A DNA stretch of 64,000 nucleotides from Rhodanobacter glycinis (GTDB lineage Bacteria; Pseudomonadota; Gammaproteobacteria; Xanthomonadales; Rhodanobacteraceae). The stretch is from contig NZ_RCZB01000001.1 of NCBI RefSeq assembly GCF_006438785.1, positions 1,437,912 to 1,501,911 of the forward strand, in the 5' to 3' direction. The position numbers were made by a program, and so were the translations under genes. The notes under the pieces are model-generated. The model did not search any database and was not told where the DNA came from. It was given only the letters and a program-made list of their open reading frames with translations. Numbering within the stretch: position 1 is the stretch's first letter; every line of letters begins with the position of its first letter. Shown here piece by piece: positions 10,156 through 19,869 of this stretch.

Positions 10156-10364
10156 GACGTGTCTCCCTGGAAAGGTTGGGAACGCTGGCCGTGCTGCCAA
10201 TCAACATGGCTCCCGTTGCTGAAGCCTATCAAGCCTTCCTGAACGGCGCCGGTCAAACGATCCGCCAGGCTGAACGCCACCTTGCGCCTGCAGATCGGCA
10301 GCCTGGATCACAGCGGACGGGCGGCTCCGCTACTATGTGCGTTTTTCGGCATCCGGATACCGTC

Positions 10365-11132
10365 ATGCAGTTGAATCAGGTCAAGGCGATCATCACCGGC
10401 GGCGCCTCCGGTCTCGGCCACGCGGTAGCACAGCATTTCGTCGCGCACGGCGGCAAGGTCGCGCTGTTCGACGTCAACGACGAGAAAGGTCACGCCGCCG
10501 CGAAGGAGCTGGGCGACGCGGCGCGTTTCTTCCGCACCGATGTCACCTCCGAAGACGGCGTGAGCACCAACGTGGCCGCCGCACGCGATGCGATGGGTGG
10601 CCTCAACGTACTGATCAACTGCGCCGGCATCCTCGGCGCTGGCCGCGTGCTGGGCAAGGAGGGCCCGATGCCGCTGGCCAACTTTGCCAGCACCGTGATG
10701 GTGAACCTGGTCGGCAGCTTCAACGTGGCCAAGGCCGTCGCCGCACTGATGCAAAACAACGAGGCGGGCGAGGACGGCGAGCGCGGCGTGATCATCAACA
10801 CCGCTTCGGTCGCCGCCTACGAAGGCCAGATCGGCCAGGCTGCGTATTCCGCGTCCAAGGGCGGTGTGGTCGGCATGACCCTGCCGATGGCGCGCGAGCT
10901 GGCGCGTTTCGGCATCCGCGTGGCAACCATTGCGCCGGGCATTTTCTGGACGCCGATGGTCGATGGCATGTCGGAAGCCGTGCAGCAGTCACTCAGCGCC
11001 TCGATCCCGTTCCCGGCGCGCCTCGGTCAGCCGAACGAATACGCCAGCACGGTCGCCTTCATCCTCGGCAACCGCTACATCAACGGCGAGACCATCCGCC
11101 TCGATGGCGCGGTGCGGTTGCAGCCGAAGTAA
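10365..11132 (+). CDS. SDR dehydrogenase, 3-hydroxyacyl-CoA dehydrogenase type 2-like
   Basis: Short-chain dehydrogenase of 255 residues. The NAD(P) loop TGGASGLG, the NCAG motif, Ser in NTASVAAYEG, and the catalytic YSASK are all intact. Residues after the NCAG motif (GRVLGKEGPMPLANF) and the end INGETIRLDGAVRLQPK resemble HSD17B10/type-2 3-hydroxyacyl-CoA dehydrogenases, which act in isoleucine and fatty-acid oxidation. An Asp in FDVND after beta-2 predicts NAD preference. ATG 10365 was chosen since upstream in-frame sequence lacks homology. It is transcribed alone or with efpL 40 bases downstream. Confidence 0.87.
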   Translation: MQLNQVKAIITGGASGLGHAVAQHFVAHGGKVALFDVNDEKGHAAAKELGDAARFFRTDVTSEDGVSTNVAAARDAMGGLNVLINCAGILGAGRVLGKEGPMPLANFASTVMVNLVGSFNVAKAVAALMQNNEAGEDGERGVIINTASVAAYEGQIGQAAYSASKGGVVGMTLPMARELARFGIRVATIAPGIFWTPMVDGMSEAVQQSLSASIPFPARLGQPNEYASTVAFILGNRYINGETIRLDGAVRLQPK

Positions 11133-11171
11133 TCTCCCAGTTTCCAACCCCACTCCATACGAATCCATCGC

Positions 11172-11735
11172 ATGAAAGCTTCCGACGTCAAGAAAGGCAA
11201 CGTGGTCGAGCACGACGGCACCGTCTACCAGGTGCGTGACATCGAGCGCAGCTCGCCCAGCGCGCGTGGCGGCAACGTCACCTTCCGCTTCACGCTGTAT
11301 TCGATCCCCGGCGGGCGCAAGTTCGACCTGAGCCTGCGCGCCGACGATGAGTTGCGCGAAATGGATCTGGTGCGCCGCGCAGCGAATTTCTCGTACATGG
11401 ACGATGGCGCGTTCGTGTTCATGGACGCCGAGGATTACACCCAGTACCTGCTCTCGCCCGAACTGGTCGGCGACAACGCCGGCTACATCGTGGAAGGCAT
11501 CGAGGGTTACTACGTGCAGGTGATCGACGATGCACCGGTCGGCCTGCAGGTGCCGACCAGCGTGATCCTGACCGTGATCGATACCGCGCCGGAAATGAAA
11601 GGCTCCAGCGCCACCAAGCGCAACAAGCCGGCCAAGCTCAACACCGGCATCGAGGTGCAGGTGCCCGAGTACATCAGCAACGACGAGAAGGTGTGGGTGA
11701 ACACGCTCACCGGCGAGTTTGCCGGTCGAGCCTGA
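11172..11735 (+). CDS. efpL: Elongation factor P-like protein EfpL (YeiP)
   Basis: EF-P paralogue of 187 residues with the KOW-like N-domain ([16 protein letters not shown]) and two OB domains ending in the C-terminal EF-P signature [12 protein letters not shown]. The loop that reaches the peptidyl-transferase centre reads SPSARGGN, with Arg in place of the modifiable Lys of ordinary EF-P. This is the hallmark of the YeiP/EfpL branch, which helps ribosomes on proline-containing motifs. The canonical lysine-type EF-P is encoded at 39291-39869, so the genome has both. A strong terminator follows. Confidence 0.94.
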   Translation: MKASDVKKGNVVEHDGTVYQVRDIERSSPSARGGNVTFRFTLYSIPGGRKFDLSLRADDELREMDLVRRAANFSYMDDGAFVFMDAEDYTQYLLSPELVGDNAGYIVEGIEGYYVQVIDDAPVGLQVPTSVILTVIDTAPEMKGSSATKRNKPAKLNTGIEVQVPEYISNDEKVWVNTLTGEFAGRA

Positions 11736-11758
11736 CTCATTGCGCCGTCGACATGAAG

Positions 11759-11790
11759 AACGGTGTTCGCTGATGCGGCACCGTTTTTTT
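11759..11790 (+). terminator. Intrinsic terminator after efpL
   Basis: AACGGTG (11759-11765) pairs with CACCGTT (11779-11785); an inner CGC/GCG extends the stem, and the T-run continues to 11790. Confidence 0.85.
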
Positions 11791-11861
11791 GTGGGAGCGG
11801 CTTCAGTCGCGATCGTTCTTGCGCATGGCGCAGAAAACATCGCGACTGAAGTCGCTCGCAC
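11791..11861. repeat. Inverted REP pair (BIME-like)
   Basis: The first arm at 11791-11813 begins GTGGGAGCGGCTTCAG. The second arm at 11839-11861 is its complement at 21 of 23 positions. The 25-base spacer has its own GCGCATGGCGC hairpin. This GGGAGCGGCTTCAGTCGCGA type is a familiar dispersed REP sequence of pseudomonads and xanthomonads. It directly abuts the U-tract of the efpL terminator and the first possible ATG of the next gene. Confidence 0.8.
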
Positions 11862-11918
11862 ATGGATTCAGCCCGCATAGTGCAGAATCAGCGCTCCCGC
11901 GATGCCAGCGAAACTTCG

Positions 11919-14018
11919 ATGCCCTCCAACGGTTATTCGCTACGCGCGCATGCGATCGAAAGCCTGACCGTCATCAAACGGCCGGATGTGCCGTTGCGCG
12001 TGGTGTTGCGCAATACCGCTGCGGTGGTGCTGCCGCTGGGCATCGGCATGGCGATGGGACACTCGCAGATCGGCCTTGGCGTAGCAGCCGGTGCGCTGGA
12101 TACCATGTTCTCCGATCAGCCTGGACCCTACCGTCAGCGCATGCGGCAACTGGTGCTGGCGTCGCTGGCCGCGGGGCTGGCGTCGCTGGTGGGGTTTCTG
12201 ATCGGCGGCGAACTGTTGCCGATACTGATCGCCACCGCCGCATGCGGATTTTTTGGTGGCTTGCTGGTGGTGTTCGGCGTCGACACCGCGCGAGTCGGCA
12301 TGACCAGCATGATCCTGCTCGTGATTACCGCATCGACGCCCACGTCGTTTGGCGCAGCACTCGGCGGCGCGACACTGATTTTCGCCGGCGGGCTGCTGCT
12401 TACCGTGTTCTCGCTGGCGGCATGGCCGCTGCAGCGCTACTGGCCCGAGCGCCAGGCGCTGGCCAGTGTCTATGCCGGACTGGCCGAGCTGGCCAGGCAG
12501 CAGGCGCACGACGATGCCGACGTACCCGCGCTGACCGAGGCGATGACCACGCTGCAGCACACACTGCTGGGGCGGCATCGCGCCCATGGCCGCGCGATGG
12601 AGGCGTTCGGCGTGTTGCTGGAGCTGGCCGAACGGATCCGGCTGGAACTCACCGCAATGGGCGAACTGCACGCCGATCCGACCACCCATGCCATGTTCCG
12701 CGATGATGCCGCACGCGTGCTCGCCGCAATCGCCGACGCGCTGGAACAGGGCGAATCGCCCGAGCAGGCCAGCCATGCACTGCAGACCCTGCGCGCCAGC
12801 GAGCAGGCGTTGTTCGAAGGCAGTAGCGATACCGGCGGAATGCCGGCACATATCCATGCCTTGTCCGGCCAGCTTGCCGCGGCCGTGCGCAATGCCGACT
12901 GGGCCGGCAGTCGCGGCGAACTGCGTGCCAGCGCGGCGGAAACCCGGCTGCCCCAGAGCCTGCGCAGCAGCGCCACCTGGGCCACGCTGCGCGCCAGCCT
13001 CACCCCGCGCTCGGTGGCGTTCCGCCACGCCGTACGCATGGCGGTCTGCCTCAGTGCCGCACTGTGGATCTCGCGCATGCTGCAGTTGCCGCATGGCTAC
13101 TGGCTGCCGATGACGGCGGCCATCGTGCTGCGGCCGGACTTTGCCGCCACCTTCAATTTCGGCTTGCAGCGTGTGCTCGGCACCGTGCTCGGTCTTGTAC
13201 TCACCACGGTACTGCTGCACATCACGCCGGACGAACCGTGGGCGCACCTGGCGCTGATGGCGGTGCTGTGCATGGCGTTCCGTTACCTGGCCACCGCGCA
13301 CTACGGCATCGCGGTGGCGGCGCTGACCGGCACGGTGGTGATCCTGCTTTCGTTCGAGGGCGTCAATCCCGGCCTGGCGGTATCGGACCGGGTGATCAAC
13401 ACTGCGCTCGGCTGCGGCATGGCGCTGCTTGCCTACGTGGCGTGGCCAACCTGGGAGCGCGGTCGCGCACGCGCAGCGCTGGCGGTGATGCTCGATGCAT
13501 ATGCCAGCTACCTGCGCTCACTGGCGCGGTCCGATCAGCGCAATGCCCATCGCGACGCGCGCACCGCCGCGCGCACCGCGCGCATCAACGCGCAAGCGTC
13601 GATCGACCGCATGCGAACCGAGCCGGCCACCCCACCGGAACTGCTGGCACTGGCGCGCGCGCTGTTTGCCAACAGCAATCGGCTGGCACGCACCGCGATG
13701 ACCCTGGAAGCTGTGATCGACGATGTCGCCACCCTGCCCGCGCAAGCCGACATCAGCCGCTTCGCCGAACACGCCGCGGACGCCCTGCAGAAGATCGCCG
13801 CCGCCCTGCGCGAGCAACATCCCATCGATGCCTTGCCCGACCTGCGCAGCCTGCAACGCACGCTGGTTGCCCTGATGCAGGATGCCCCCGACCGTGCCGC
13901 CGGCGAGCTGCTGGCGCGGATCAGCGACCGGCTGGTCGACAACATCAACGCCCTGGCCTATGTGATGCACCGCAGTCAGCCGGAAGTGGCAGCCACCGCG
14001 GCGCAACCTCCGGCGTAG
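11919..14018 (+). CDS. FUSC-family inner-membrane protein (YccS-like)
   Basis: About 699 residues. Two membrane blocks are seen, each of five or six hydrophobic helices: VVLPLGIGMAMG through MTSMILLVI near the N-terminus and LSAALWISRMLQLPHG through VINTALGCGMALLAYV in the middle. Each is followed by a long cytosolic helical region rich in Ala, Arg and Glu. This duplicated layout is the FUSC/YccS/aromatic acid exporter family, where fusaric-acid or aromatic acid efflux is known for some members; this protein's substrate is unknown. ATG 11919 was chosen; an in-frame ATG at 11862 lies right against the REP arm without a ribosome site. Confidence 0.87.
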   Translation: MPSNGYSLRAHAIESLTVIKRPDVPLRVVLRNTAAVVLPLGIGMAMGHSQIGLGVAAGALDTMFSDQPGPYRQRMRQLVLASLAAGLASLVGFLIGGELLPILIATAACGFFGGLLVVFGVDTARVGMTSMILLVITASTPTSFGAALGGATLIFAGGLLLTVFSLAAWPLQRYWPERQALASVYAGLAELARQQAHDDADVPALTEAMTTLQHTLLGRHRAHGRAMEAFGVLLELAERIRLELTAMGELHADPTTHAMFRDDAARVLAAIADALEQGESPEQASHALQTLRASEQALFEGSSDTGGMPAHIHALSGQLAAAVRNADWAGSRGELRASAAETRLPQSLRSSATWATLRASLTPRSVAFRHAVRMAVCLSAALWISRMLQLPHGYWLPMTAAIVLRPDFAATFNFGLQRVLGTVLGLVLTTVLLHITPDEPWAHLALMAVLCMAFRYLATAHYGIAVAALTGTVVILLSFEGVNPGLAVSDRVINTALGCGMALLAYVAWPTWERGRARAALAVMLDAYASYLRSLARSDQRNAHRDARTAARTARINAQASIDRMRTEPATPPELLALARALFANSNRLARTAMTLEAVIDDVATLPAQADISRFAEHAADALQKIAAALREQHPIDALPDLRSLQRTLVALMQDAPDRAAGELLARISDRLVDNINALAYVMHRSQPEVAATAAQPPA

Positions 14019-14082
14019 ACCCGCAGCGGCCAGCGTGCAACCGCAGCGCGACGCCGTGGCGCGGAGGTTTTACACTGCACGG

Positions 14083-15117
14083 ATGCTCAAGATCGATACC
14101 CACGCGCACATCCTGCCCCGTGACTGGCCAAACCTGGCGGCCAAGTACGGCGACGATCGCTTTCCGGTGATGACGCATACCGATGGCCGTCACCGCATCT
14201 ACAAGGACAGCCGGTTCTTTCGCGAGGTGTGGGACTCGGCCTTCGATCCGCAGACCCGCATCGACGACTACGCCCGCTTCGGCGTCGGCGTGCAGGTGAT
14301 CTCCACCGTGCCGGTACTGTTCTCGTACTGGGCATCGGGGTATCAGGCGCTGGAGCTGCATCGTCATCTGAACGACCACATGGCCGGCCTGTGCCGTGAC
14401 TACCCGCGCCACTACGCCGGCATCGGCACGGTGCCGCTGCAGGCACCCGACCTGGCGATCCGCGAACTGGAACGCTGCATCGACGAACTGGGCCTGCAGG
14501 GCGTGCAGATCGGTTCGCACTGCGGCGACTGGAACCTGGATGCGCCGGAGCTGTTCCCATTCTTTGAAGCCGCCGCCGATCTCGGCGCCGCGGTGCTGGT
14601 GCACCCGTGGGACATGATGGGCGCGGACAGCATGCCGAAATACTGGATGCCATGGCTGGTCGGCATGCCGGCTGAGCAATCGCGCGCCGCGTGCTGCCTC
14701 GCCTTCGGCGGCGTGCTGGAGCGGCTGCCGAAACTGCGCGTGATGCTGGCCCACGGCGGCGGCAGTTTCCCGTCGTCGATCGGTCGCATCGAGCACGGTT
14801 TCAAGATGCGCCCGGACCTGGTCGCCACCGACAACCCGCGCAACCCGCGCGAGTACCTCAAGCGTTTCTATTTCGACTCCTGCGTGCACGACGACCAGGC
14901 GCTGCGATATCTGCTGGATGTGACGGGCGTCGAGCAGGTGATGCTCGGCACCGACTATCCTTTCCCGCTGGGGGAGCAGGAGCCCGGCAGCGGCATCGAG
15001 GCACTGGGCCTGAACGATACCGATCGCGCCCGGCTGTTCCACGGCACCGCGCTGGAATGGCTTGGCCTGCCCCGCCATCGCTTCGTCCCCGACTCCATCT
15101 CCAAGGAATCAGCATGA
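14083..15117 (+). CDS. 2-amino-3-carboxymuconate-6-semialdehyde decarboxylase
   Basis: ACMSD, a zinc amidohydrolase-fold decarboxylase of the kynurenine pathway, 344 residues. It turns ACMS into 2-aminomuconate semialdehyde and so steers tryptophan breakdown away from quinolinate. The metal motif IDTHAHILP (HxH) opens the protein, the active-site region AGIGTVPLQ is followed by a His in VHPWDMMG, and the catalytic Asp is in LGTDYPFPLGE. The next gene overlaps its stop by ATGA and kynureninase follows. The product would feed the AMSDH and deaminase genes at 57345-59919. Confidence 0.94.
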   Translation: MLKIDTHAHILPRDWPNLAAKYGDDRFPVMTHTDGRHRIYKDSRFFREVWDSAFDPQTRIDDYARFGVGVQVISTVPVLFSYWASGYQALELHRHLNDHMAGLCRDYPRHYAGIGTVPLQAPDLAIRELERCIDELGLQGVQIGSHCGDWNLDAPELFPFFEAAADLGAAVLVHPWDMMGADSMPKYWMPWLVGMPAEQSRAACCLAFGGVLERLPKLRVMLAHGGGSFPSSIGRIEHGFKMRPDLVATDNPRNPREYLKRFYFDSCVHDDQALRYLLDVTGVEQVMLGTDYPFPLGEQEPGSGIEALGLNDTDRARLFHGTALEWLGLPRHRFVPDSISKESA

Positions 15118-15638
15118 GTTTCCTGCGCAACGCCACCTCTCTCGTCATCGCCCTTGCCGCCACCGTGCTGTTGGCCGGCGGCGTCCACGCCACCGAAGTC
15201 AGCATGGCCGATGGCAGCGTCAACTTCAGCACGCCGGACAACTGGCTCGGCATCATGGAAACCCAGGGCGATCCCGAAGCGAAGGTGTTTCAGGTGCCCG
15301 ACCCCTCGCCCACCGGCAAGAACAGCCTCGCCCGCGTCACCGTGACGGTGAAACTGGTGAACGACGTCAACAGCTTCAATCAATACAAGAGCGAGGCCAC
15401 CGCGAAGGCGATGGCGTTGCCCGGCTACAAGGTGGCCGCATTGCCGCCGGGGCCGAACAGCAACATCTACATCGCGCAGGAGAACGCCACCGAGTTCAGC
15501 TACACCGAACACTACTGGTTCAAGAACGGCCACGCGATCCAGTTGCGCTGCGTGCGTCCCAGTCAGACCCAGGCCGGCGCCGCGTGGAAGGCCGAATTCG
15601 ACAAGGGCTGCGAAGCAATTGCAGCGCAATTGAAATAA
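15114..15638 (+). CDS. Secreted protein of unknown function between ACMSD and kynureninase
   Basis: A 174-residue protein I do not recognise. It has a clear signal peptide (LVIALAATVLLAGGVHA, likely cleavage after VHA). The mature part is a mixed alpha/beta domain with two Cys residues (LRCVRP and KGCEAI) that could pair in the periplasm. The start overlaps the ACMSD stop (ATGA) with AAGGA upstream, so it is translated with the pathway, yet an exported protein would not meet the cytosolic enzymes. The ~30-base gap to kynU suggests one transcript. Confidence 0.8.
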   Translation: MSFLRNATSLVIALAATVLLAGGVHATEVSMADGSVNFSTPDNWLGIMETQGDPEAKVFQVPDPSPTGKNSLARVTVTVKLVNDVNSFNQYKSEATAKAMALPGYKVAALPPGPNSNIYIAQENATEFSYTEHYWFKNGHAIQLRCVRPSQTQAGAAWKAEFDKGCEAIAAQLK

Positions 15639-15668
15639 GCCCGGCTGCCACTCCGAAGAGCTCGCCCG

Positions 15669-16952
15669 ATGTCCCCACGCTTTGAAGCCAACCTCGACTG
15701 GGCCTGTGCCCAGGACGCTGCCGATCCGCTGCGCGCGTTCCGCGACGAGTTCCTGATCCCGCCGCATGAAGGGCGCGACAGTGTGTACTTCTGCGGCAAC
15801 TCGCTCGGCCTGCAGCCGCGCGCGGTGCGCGAAGCGGTCAACGCGGAACTCGACTACTGGGGCGAGCTGGGCGTGGAAGGCCATTTCAAGGGCCGCCTGC
15901 CGTGGATGGATTACCACGAGTTCGTGCGCGACGACCTCGCCGCGATCGTGGGCGCGCTGCCCAGCGAAGTGGTGGCGATGAATACGCTCGGCGTGAACCT
16001 GCACCTGATGATGGTGAGCTTCTACCGCCCAACGAAAGAGCGCCCGGCGATCCTGATCGAGGCCGGCGCATTTCCCACCGATCGCTACGCGGTGGAATCG
16101 CAGATCCGTTTCCACGGCCTCGATCCGGCCACCGCGCTGATCGAACTGGAAGCCGACGAGCCGAACGGGCTGATCTCCACCGCCGCGATCGAGCGCGCGC
16201 TGACCGAACACGGCGCACGCATTGCCCTGGTGATGCTGCCCGGCGTGCAATACCGCAACGGCCAGGCCTTCGATCTCAAGGCGATCACCGAATTGGCGCA
16301 CCGGCACGGCTGCGTCGTCGGCTTCGATCTCGCCCACGCCGTTGGCAACCTGCCGTTGCAACTGCACGACAGCGACGCCGACTTCGCGATCTGGTGCAGC
16401 TACAAATACCTCAACAGCGGCCCCGGCGCCGTCGGTGGTGCATTCGTGCACGAGCGCCATGCCAAGGCTGTGCTGCCTCGCTTCGCGGGCTGGTGGGGCC
16501 ACGACAAGACCACCCGCTTCCAGATGGGGCCCGAGTTCGTGCCCACGCCCGGTGCCGATGGCTGGCAGTTGTCCAACCCGCCGATCCTGGCGCTGGTGCC
16601 GCTGCGTGTTTCGCTGGAAATTTTCCGCCGTGCCGGCATGCCGCGATTGCGTGCGAAGTCGCTGCAACTCACCGGTTACCTGGAGTGGCTGGTGCAGACC
16701 CAGTTGGCGGATGTCCTGGAAGTGGTCACGCCGAGCCAGCCGGGCCGCCGCGGTGCACAACTGTCCATCCGCGTGATCGGCGGCCGCGAGCGTGGCCGCG
16801 CGCTGTTCGAGTACCTGATGGAGCACGGCATCATCGGCGACTGGCGCGAACCCGACGTGATCCGCATCTCGCCGGCGCCGCTGTACAACCGGTTTGCGGA
16901 TTGCCTTGCGTTCGCCGAGGCCGTGCGGGACTGGGCCGGCGAAGGCCAATAA
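15669..16952 (+). CDS. kynU: Kynureninase
   Basis: PLP-dependent hydrolase of 427 residues that splits kynurenine or 3-hydroxykynurenine into alanine and (hydroxy)anthranilate. Seen are VYFCGNSLGLQPR near the N-terminus, the Asp of VVGFDLAHAVGN that holds the PLP ring, and the Schiff-base Lys in WCSYKYLNSGPGAVGG. The substrate-binding RFAGWWGHDK follows. Length and order are normal. It is the third gene after ACMSD; tryptophan dioxygenase, kynurenine monooxygenase and HAAO are not in the window. Confidence 0.97.
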   Translation: MSPRFEANLDWACAQDAADPLRAFRDEFLIPPHEGRDSVYFCGNSLGLQPRAVREAVNAELDYWGELGVEGHFKGRLPWMDYHEFVRDDLAAIVGALPSEVVAMNTLGVNLHLMMVSFYRPTKERPAILIEAGAFPTDRYAVESQIRFHGLDPATALIELEADEPNGLISTAAIERALTEHGARIALVMLPGVQYRNGQAFDLKAITELAHRHGCVVGFDLAHAVGNLPLQLHDSDADFAIWCSYKYLNSGPGAVGGAFVHERHAKAVLPRFAGWWGHDKTTRFQMGPEFVPTPGADGWQLSNPPILALVPLRVSLEIFRRAGMPRLRAKSLQLTGYLEWLVQTQLADVLEVVTPSQPGRRGAQLSIRVIGGRERGRALFEYLMEHGIIGDWREPDVIRISPAPLYNRFADCLAFAEAVRDWAGEGQ

Positions 16953-16962
16953 ACCGGGCCGA

Positions 16963-16986
16963 CCGGGAGCACGACGAGGCTCCCGG
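16963..16986. terminator. Hairpin between convergent kynU and phytase-like gene
   Basis: CCGGGAGC (16963-16970) and GCTCCCGG (16979-16986) form a perfect 8-bp stem; no T-run on either strand, so termination strength is uncertain. Confidence 0.5.
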
Positions 16987-17007
16987 CAGGGCAGGTCTTC
17001 CTCCTAC

Positions 17008-18414
17008 TCAGTGACCGTGGCAGCGCAAATGCTCGAAGCGCTGCGGCTGGTAGCCGGGCAGGTCCTGCGCGTCGAAGGCGAACACGTAGAAGCGGTTCGG
17101 GTTCTCTGCGCCCTGCGGGTGCAGGTCGTCGGTGACGGTGGGCAGGAAGTCGTTGTCGGTACCGAGGAACAGCGTGTGCCGATGCTTGCCGTCCTGCTCG
17201 ATGTCCGGGCCGAACGCCACGCCTTCCAGCTTGGCCGGCACGTCCGCCGGCGCGATGCCGTGCTCGCCGAGCATGGCGACCACGTCGAGGAAGTCGGCCT
17301 TGGGCACCGCGGCGGGAACCAGTTCGGCTTCGCCTTGCAGCTGGCTGACGTCCTGCGCATCGCCCAGATCGATCAGGAACAGGTGCTTGAAGGCGGCCTC
17401 CGAACCGTCGCCGAAGCCGTTGCCGTCGCGCTCGTCGACCAGCAGCTGGTGATCGTTGACCGCCACGATCTCGCTGATCGTGCCGTACTTGGGCTTGCTC
17501 GCCTTGCCGATATTGGTGAGGGCGTACGCGTACTGCGAGACCTTGCGCGTGCGCAGGTCGATCTTCACGATGCGGGTGACGCTGCCATTCTTGCCGCCGT
17601 CCTGCAGCAGCGGGCTCTGCATCGCGCCGTAGAGGGTGTGGCCGTCCGGCGTGATCGCCAAGCCTTCCATGCCCTTGTTGGCGAGGCGGCCGACGGTGTT
17701 CAGCGCAATCTCGTCGTCGCCCACCGGCGCCACCTTCGGCACGTAGAACATGGCGGGCAGCGGGTAGGCCGCCGTGCGCTGGCCGGACTTGCGGTCGAAC
17801 GCATACACGTAGGGGCCGTATTCGTCGGAGATGTACACGGTATCGCCGTCGGCGCTGACGCGGATGCTTTCCGGATCCAGCCGCGCATCGAGCGGCCAGC
17901 CCGAGTTCATCGATGGCACCGCGTTGTCCGAACGGCCGGTGAAGTAGTGACGGAACGGATGATCCAGGCGTGGGCGGCCATCCGGCAGATCGACGCTGCG
18001 ACCGTCGCCGTAATACAGGTAGGAGCGGTCCGACAGCAAGGTGGTATCGCGCAACCGCGGGGTCAGCGAGAACGGCAGCGCGCTGCCGGCCGGGTTCGGC
18101 GCCAATTGCATCTGCAGGGTATGGAAACGGTCGATGTAGGACGCGGTGTCGTCGACCCAGCGGTTGTACGGCGTGGCGTTGGGGCCGCGGTCGGGCAGCG
18201 CCAGAAAGGTGTCGCAGCCGGCGTAGGCCAGGCCCGAACCGATACCGCCAAGCAGGTTGCCCGGCACGCCGTTCTCCAGCGCCGCAGCCGCCTGCGGCGA
18301 GCGGTCGCGCAGATGACCGTCGATCTGGCCCGTGGCCACGAGATCCACGCTGGCCTGGGCATTGCCGGCCGCGACCAGCGCGGCCAACACCGTCAAACAG
18401 AGCTTCGACTTCAT
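17008..18414 (-). CDS. Secreted esterase-like/phytase-like beta-propeller protein
   Basis: A 468-residue protein with a signal peptide (LTVLAALVAAGNAQA), followed by a domain matching the esterase-like activity of phytase family: GIGSGLAYAGCDTFLALPDRGPN, ESIRVSADGDTVYISDEYGPY, MEGLAITPDGHTLYGAMQSP, and LEGVAFGP near the end. Such proteins are predicted periplasmic beta-propeller hydrolases; phytase or esterase activity is proven for few. ATG 18414 has GGAG 8 bases upstream; the longer frame upstream lacks homology. It is transcribed alone toward kynU. Confidence 0.87.
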   Translation of the reverse strand: MKSKLCLTVLAALVAAGNAQASVDLVATGQIDGHLRDRSPQAAAALENGVPGNLLGGIGSGLAYAGCDTFLALPDRGPNATPYNRWVDDTASYIDRFHTLQMQLAPNPAGSALPFSLTPRLRDTTLLSDRSYLYYGDGRSVDLPDGRPRLDHPFRHYFTGRSDNAVPSMNSGWPLDARLDPESIRVSADGDTVYISDEYGPYVYAFDRKSGQRTAAYPLPAMFYVPKVAPVGDDEIALNTVGRLANKGMEGLAITPDGHTLYGAMQSPLLQDGGKNGSVTRIVKIDLRTRKVSQYAYALTNIGKASKPKYGTISEIVAVNDHQLLVDERDGNGFGDGSEAAFKHLFLIDLGDAQDVSQLQGEAELVPAAVPKADFLDVVAMLGEHGIAPADVPAKLEGVAFGPDIEQDGKHRHTLFLGTDNDFLPTVTDDLHPQGAENPNRFYVFAFDAQDLPGYQPQRFEHLRCHGH

Positions 18415-18520
18415 CACGACATCTCCGGGTGGGTGGATAGCCCCACATCCTGCGCAGCCGGTGTTGCCGGGGTATGACGTTGACGATGCCAGGCACGGCT
18501 CTTTCGACTCTGCCGCCCAT

Positions 18521-18546
18521 AAAAAAAGCGCCCGCGACGGCGCTTT
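18521..18546 (-). terminator. Intrinsic terminator of the arginine-proline operon
   Basis: Read on the minus strand, AAAGCGCC pairs with GGCGCTTT (18546-18539 and 18532-18525), followed by a U-run. It lies 60 bases after the proA stop. Confidence 0.87.
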
Positions 18547-18606
18547 CATGACGATGATGGAGCTCGGGCGACGGCGCAGCCACCCCCGTCCTTTATCGAC
18601 GAGGGT

Positions 18607-19869
18607 TCAGACCCGACTCTGCGGATGCCGCACCTGCCCTTCCCCGCGCACCACGAAGCGCTCCACCGTGAGCGCCTCGGCGCCCATAGGACCGTACGCA
18701 TGCAGGCGCGTGGTGGAGATGCCGATTTCGGCGCCCAGGCCCAGCTCGCCACCGTCGCTGAAGCGTGAGGACGCGTTGATCATCACTACGGCCGACCGAA
18801 TCGCCTGCACGAAGCGTTGCGCGGCGGATTCGTCGGCGGTGGCGATGACTTCGGTGTGGTCGGAGCCGTAGCGGCGGATGTGGGCGATGGCGTCGTCGAG
18901 ATTGTCGACTACGCGCACGGCGAGGATCAGGTCGAGGAATTCGGCGGCGTAGTCGTCATCGCTGGTGGCCTGCATGTCGGGTATCAGCGTGCGGCTGCGT
19001 TCGTCGCCGCGCAGTTCGACACCCCGCTCGCGCAATGCCTGTGCCGCCTGCGGCAGGAACGCTTCGGCGACGTCGCGATGCACCAGCAGTGTCTCCAGCG
19101 CGTTGCACACGCCGGGGCGCGAGGTCTTGCCGTCGATCAGCAGATTCAGCGCCAGGTCGAGGTCGGCGGCGCGGTCCACGTACAGGTGGCAGACGCCCTT
19201 GTAGTGCTTGATCACCGGCACGCGCGCGTGTTCGGCGACGAAACGAATCAGGCCTTCGCCGCCACGCGGAATCGCCAGGTCGACGATGTCGCTCAGCTGC
19301 AGCAGCTCGACCATCGTCTCGCGGCGCAGATCTTCGACCAGGGACAGCGCGGCAACCGGCACACCGTGTGCTTGCAATGCCGATTTCAAGGCGGCGGCGA
19401 TCGCCGTGTTGGAATGGATTGCCTCGGACCCGCCGCGCAGGATTACGCCGTTGCCGGCCATCAGGCACAGCGCGGCCGCATCGGCGGTGACGTTCGGACG
19501 CGCCTCGTAGATCATCGCGATCACCCCAAGCGGAATGCGCACGCGTTCGACCGACAAACCGTTGGGCCGGGTCTCGCGGCGTGTCACCACCCCCACCGGA
19601 TCGGCCAGCTCGGCCACCTCGCGCAGCGCGTTCGCGATGCTGACCACACGAGCTTCATCCAGCCGCAGGCGATCGAGCATGGCTCCCTGCATGCCCTTCG
19701 CCTCGGCGTCCGCCATGTCGCGCGTATTTGCATCCAGCACCGCAGCGGTCTGCGCTTCCAGCGCCGCCGCCATGTCGCGCAACAGCGCACGCTTGGCCGT
19801 GCTGTCGAGCGCGGCGACGACCTGCGCGGCGTCACGGCAAGCTAGCGCCTGTTCGCGAATGGTGTTCAT
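18607..19869 (-). CDS. proA: Glutamate-5-semialdehyde dehydrogenase (gamma-glutamyl phosphate reductase)
   Basis: Second enzyme of proline synthesis, 420 residues. It reduces gamma-glutamyl phosphate with NADPH. The catalytic Cys is in [13 protein letters not shown]; the cofactor-side [14 protein letters not shown] and [11 protein letters not shown] are typical of ProA. ATG 19869 overlaps the proB stop (ATGA), matching the need for ProB-ProA channelling of the labile acyl phosphate. It is the last gene of the ten-gene minus-strand operon; a terminator follows. Confidence 0.98.
   Translation of the reverse strand: MNTIREQALACRDAAQVVAALDSTAKRALLRDMAAALEAQTAAVLDANTRDMADAEAKGMQGAMLDRLRLDEARVVSIANALREVAELADPVGVVTRRETRPNGLSVERVRIPLGVIAMIYEARPNVTADAAALCLMAGNGVILRGGSEAIHSNTAIAAALKSALQAHGVPVAALSLVEDLRRETMVELLQLSDIVDLAIPRGGEGLIRFVAEHARVPVIKHYKGVCHLYVDRAADLDLALNLLIDGKTSRPGVCNALETLLVHRDVAEAFLPQAAQALRERGVELRGDERSRTLIPDMQATSDDDYAAEFLDLILAVRVVDNLDDAIAHIRRYGSDHTEVIATADESAAQRFVQAIRSAVVMINASSRFSDGGELGLGAEIGISTTRLHAYGPMGAEALTVERFVVRGEGQVRHPQSRV

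Noticed and set aside
8968..10242. Plus-strand frame of 424 codons antisense to both rcnB-like genes
   Set aside because: Val/Ala/Ile-rich shadow of low-complexity minus-strand genes; the RcnB domains on the other strand are convincing.
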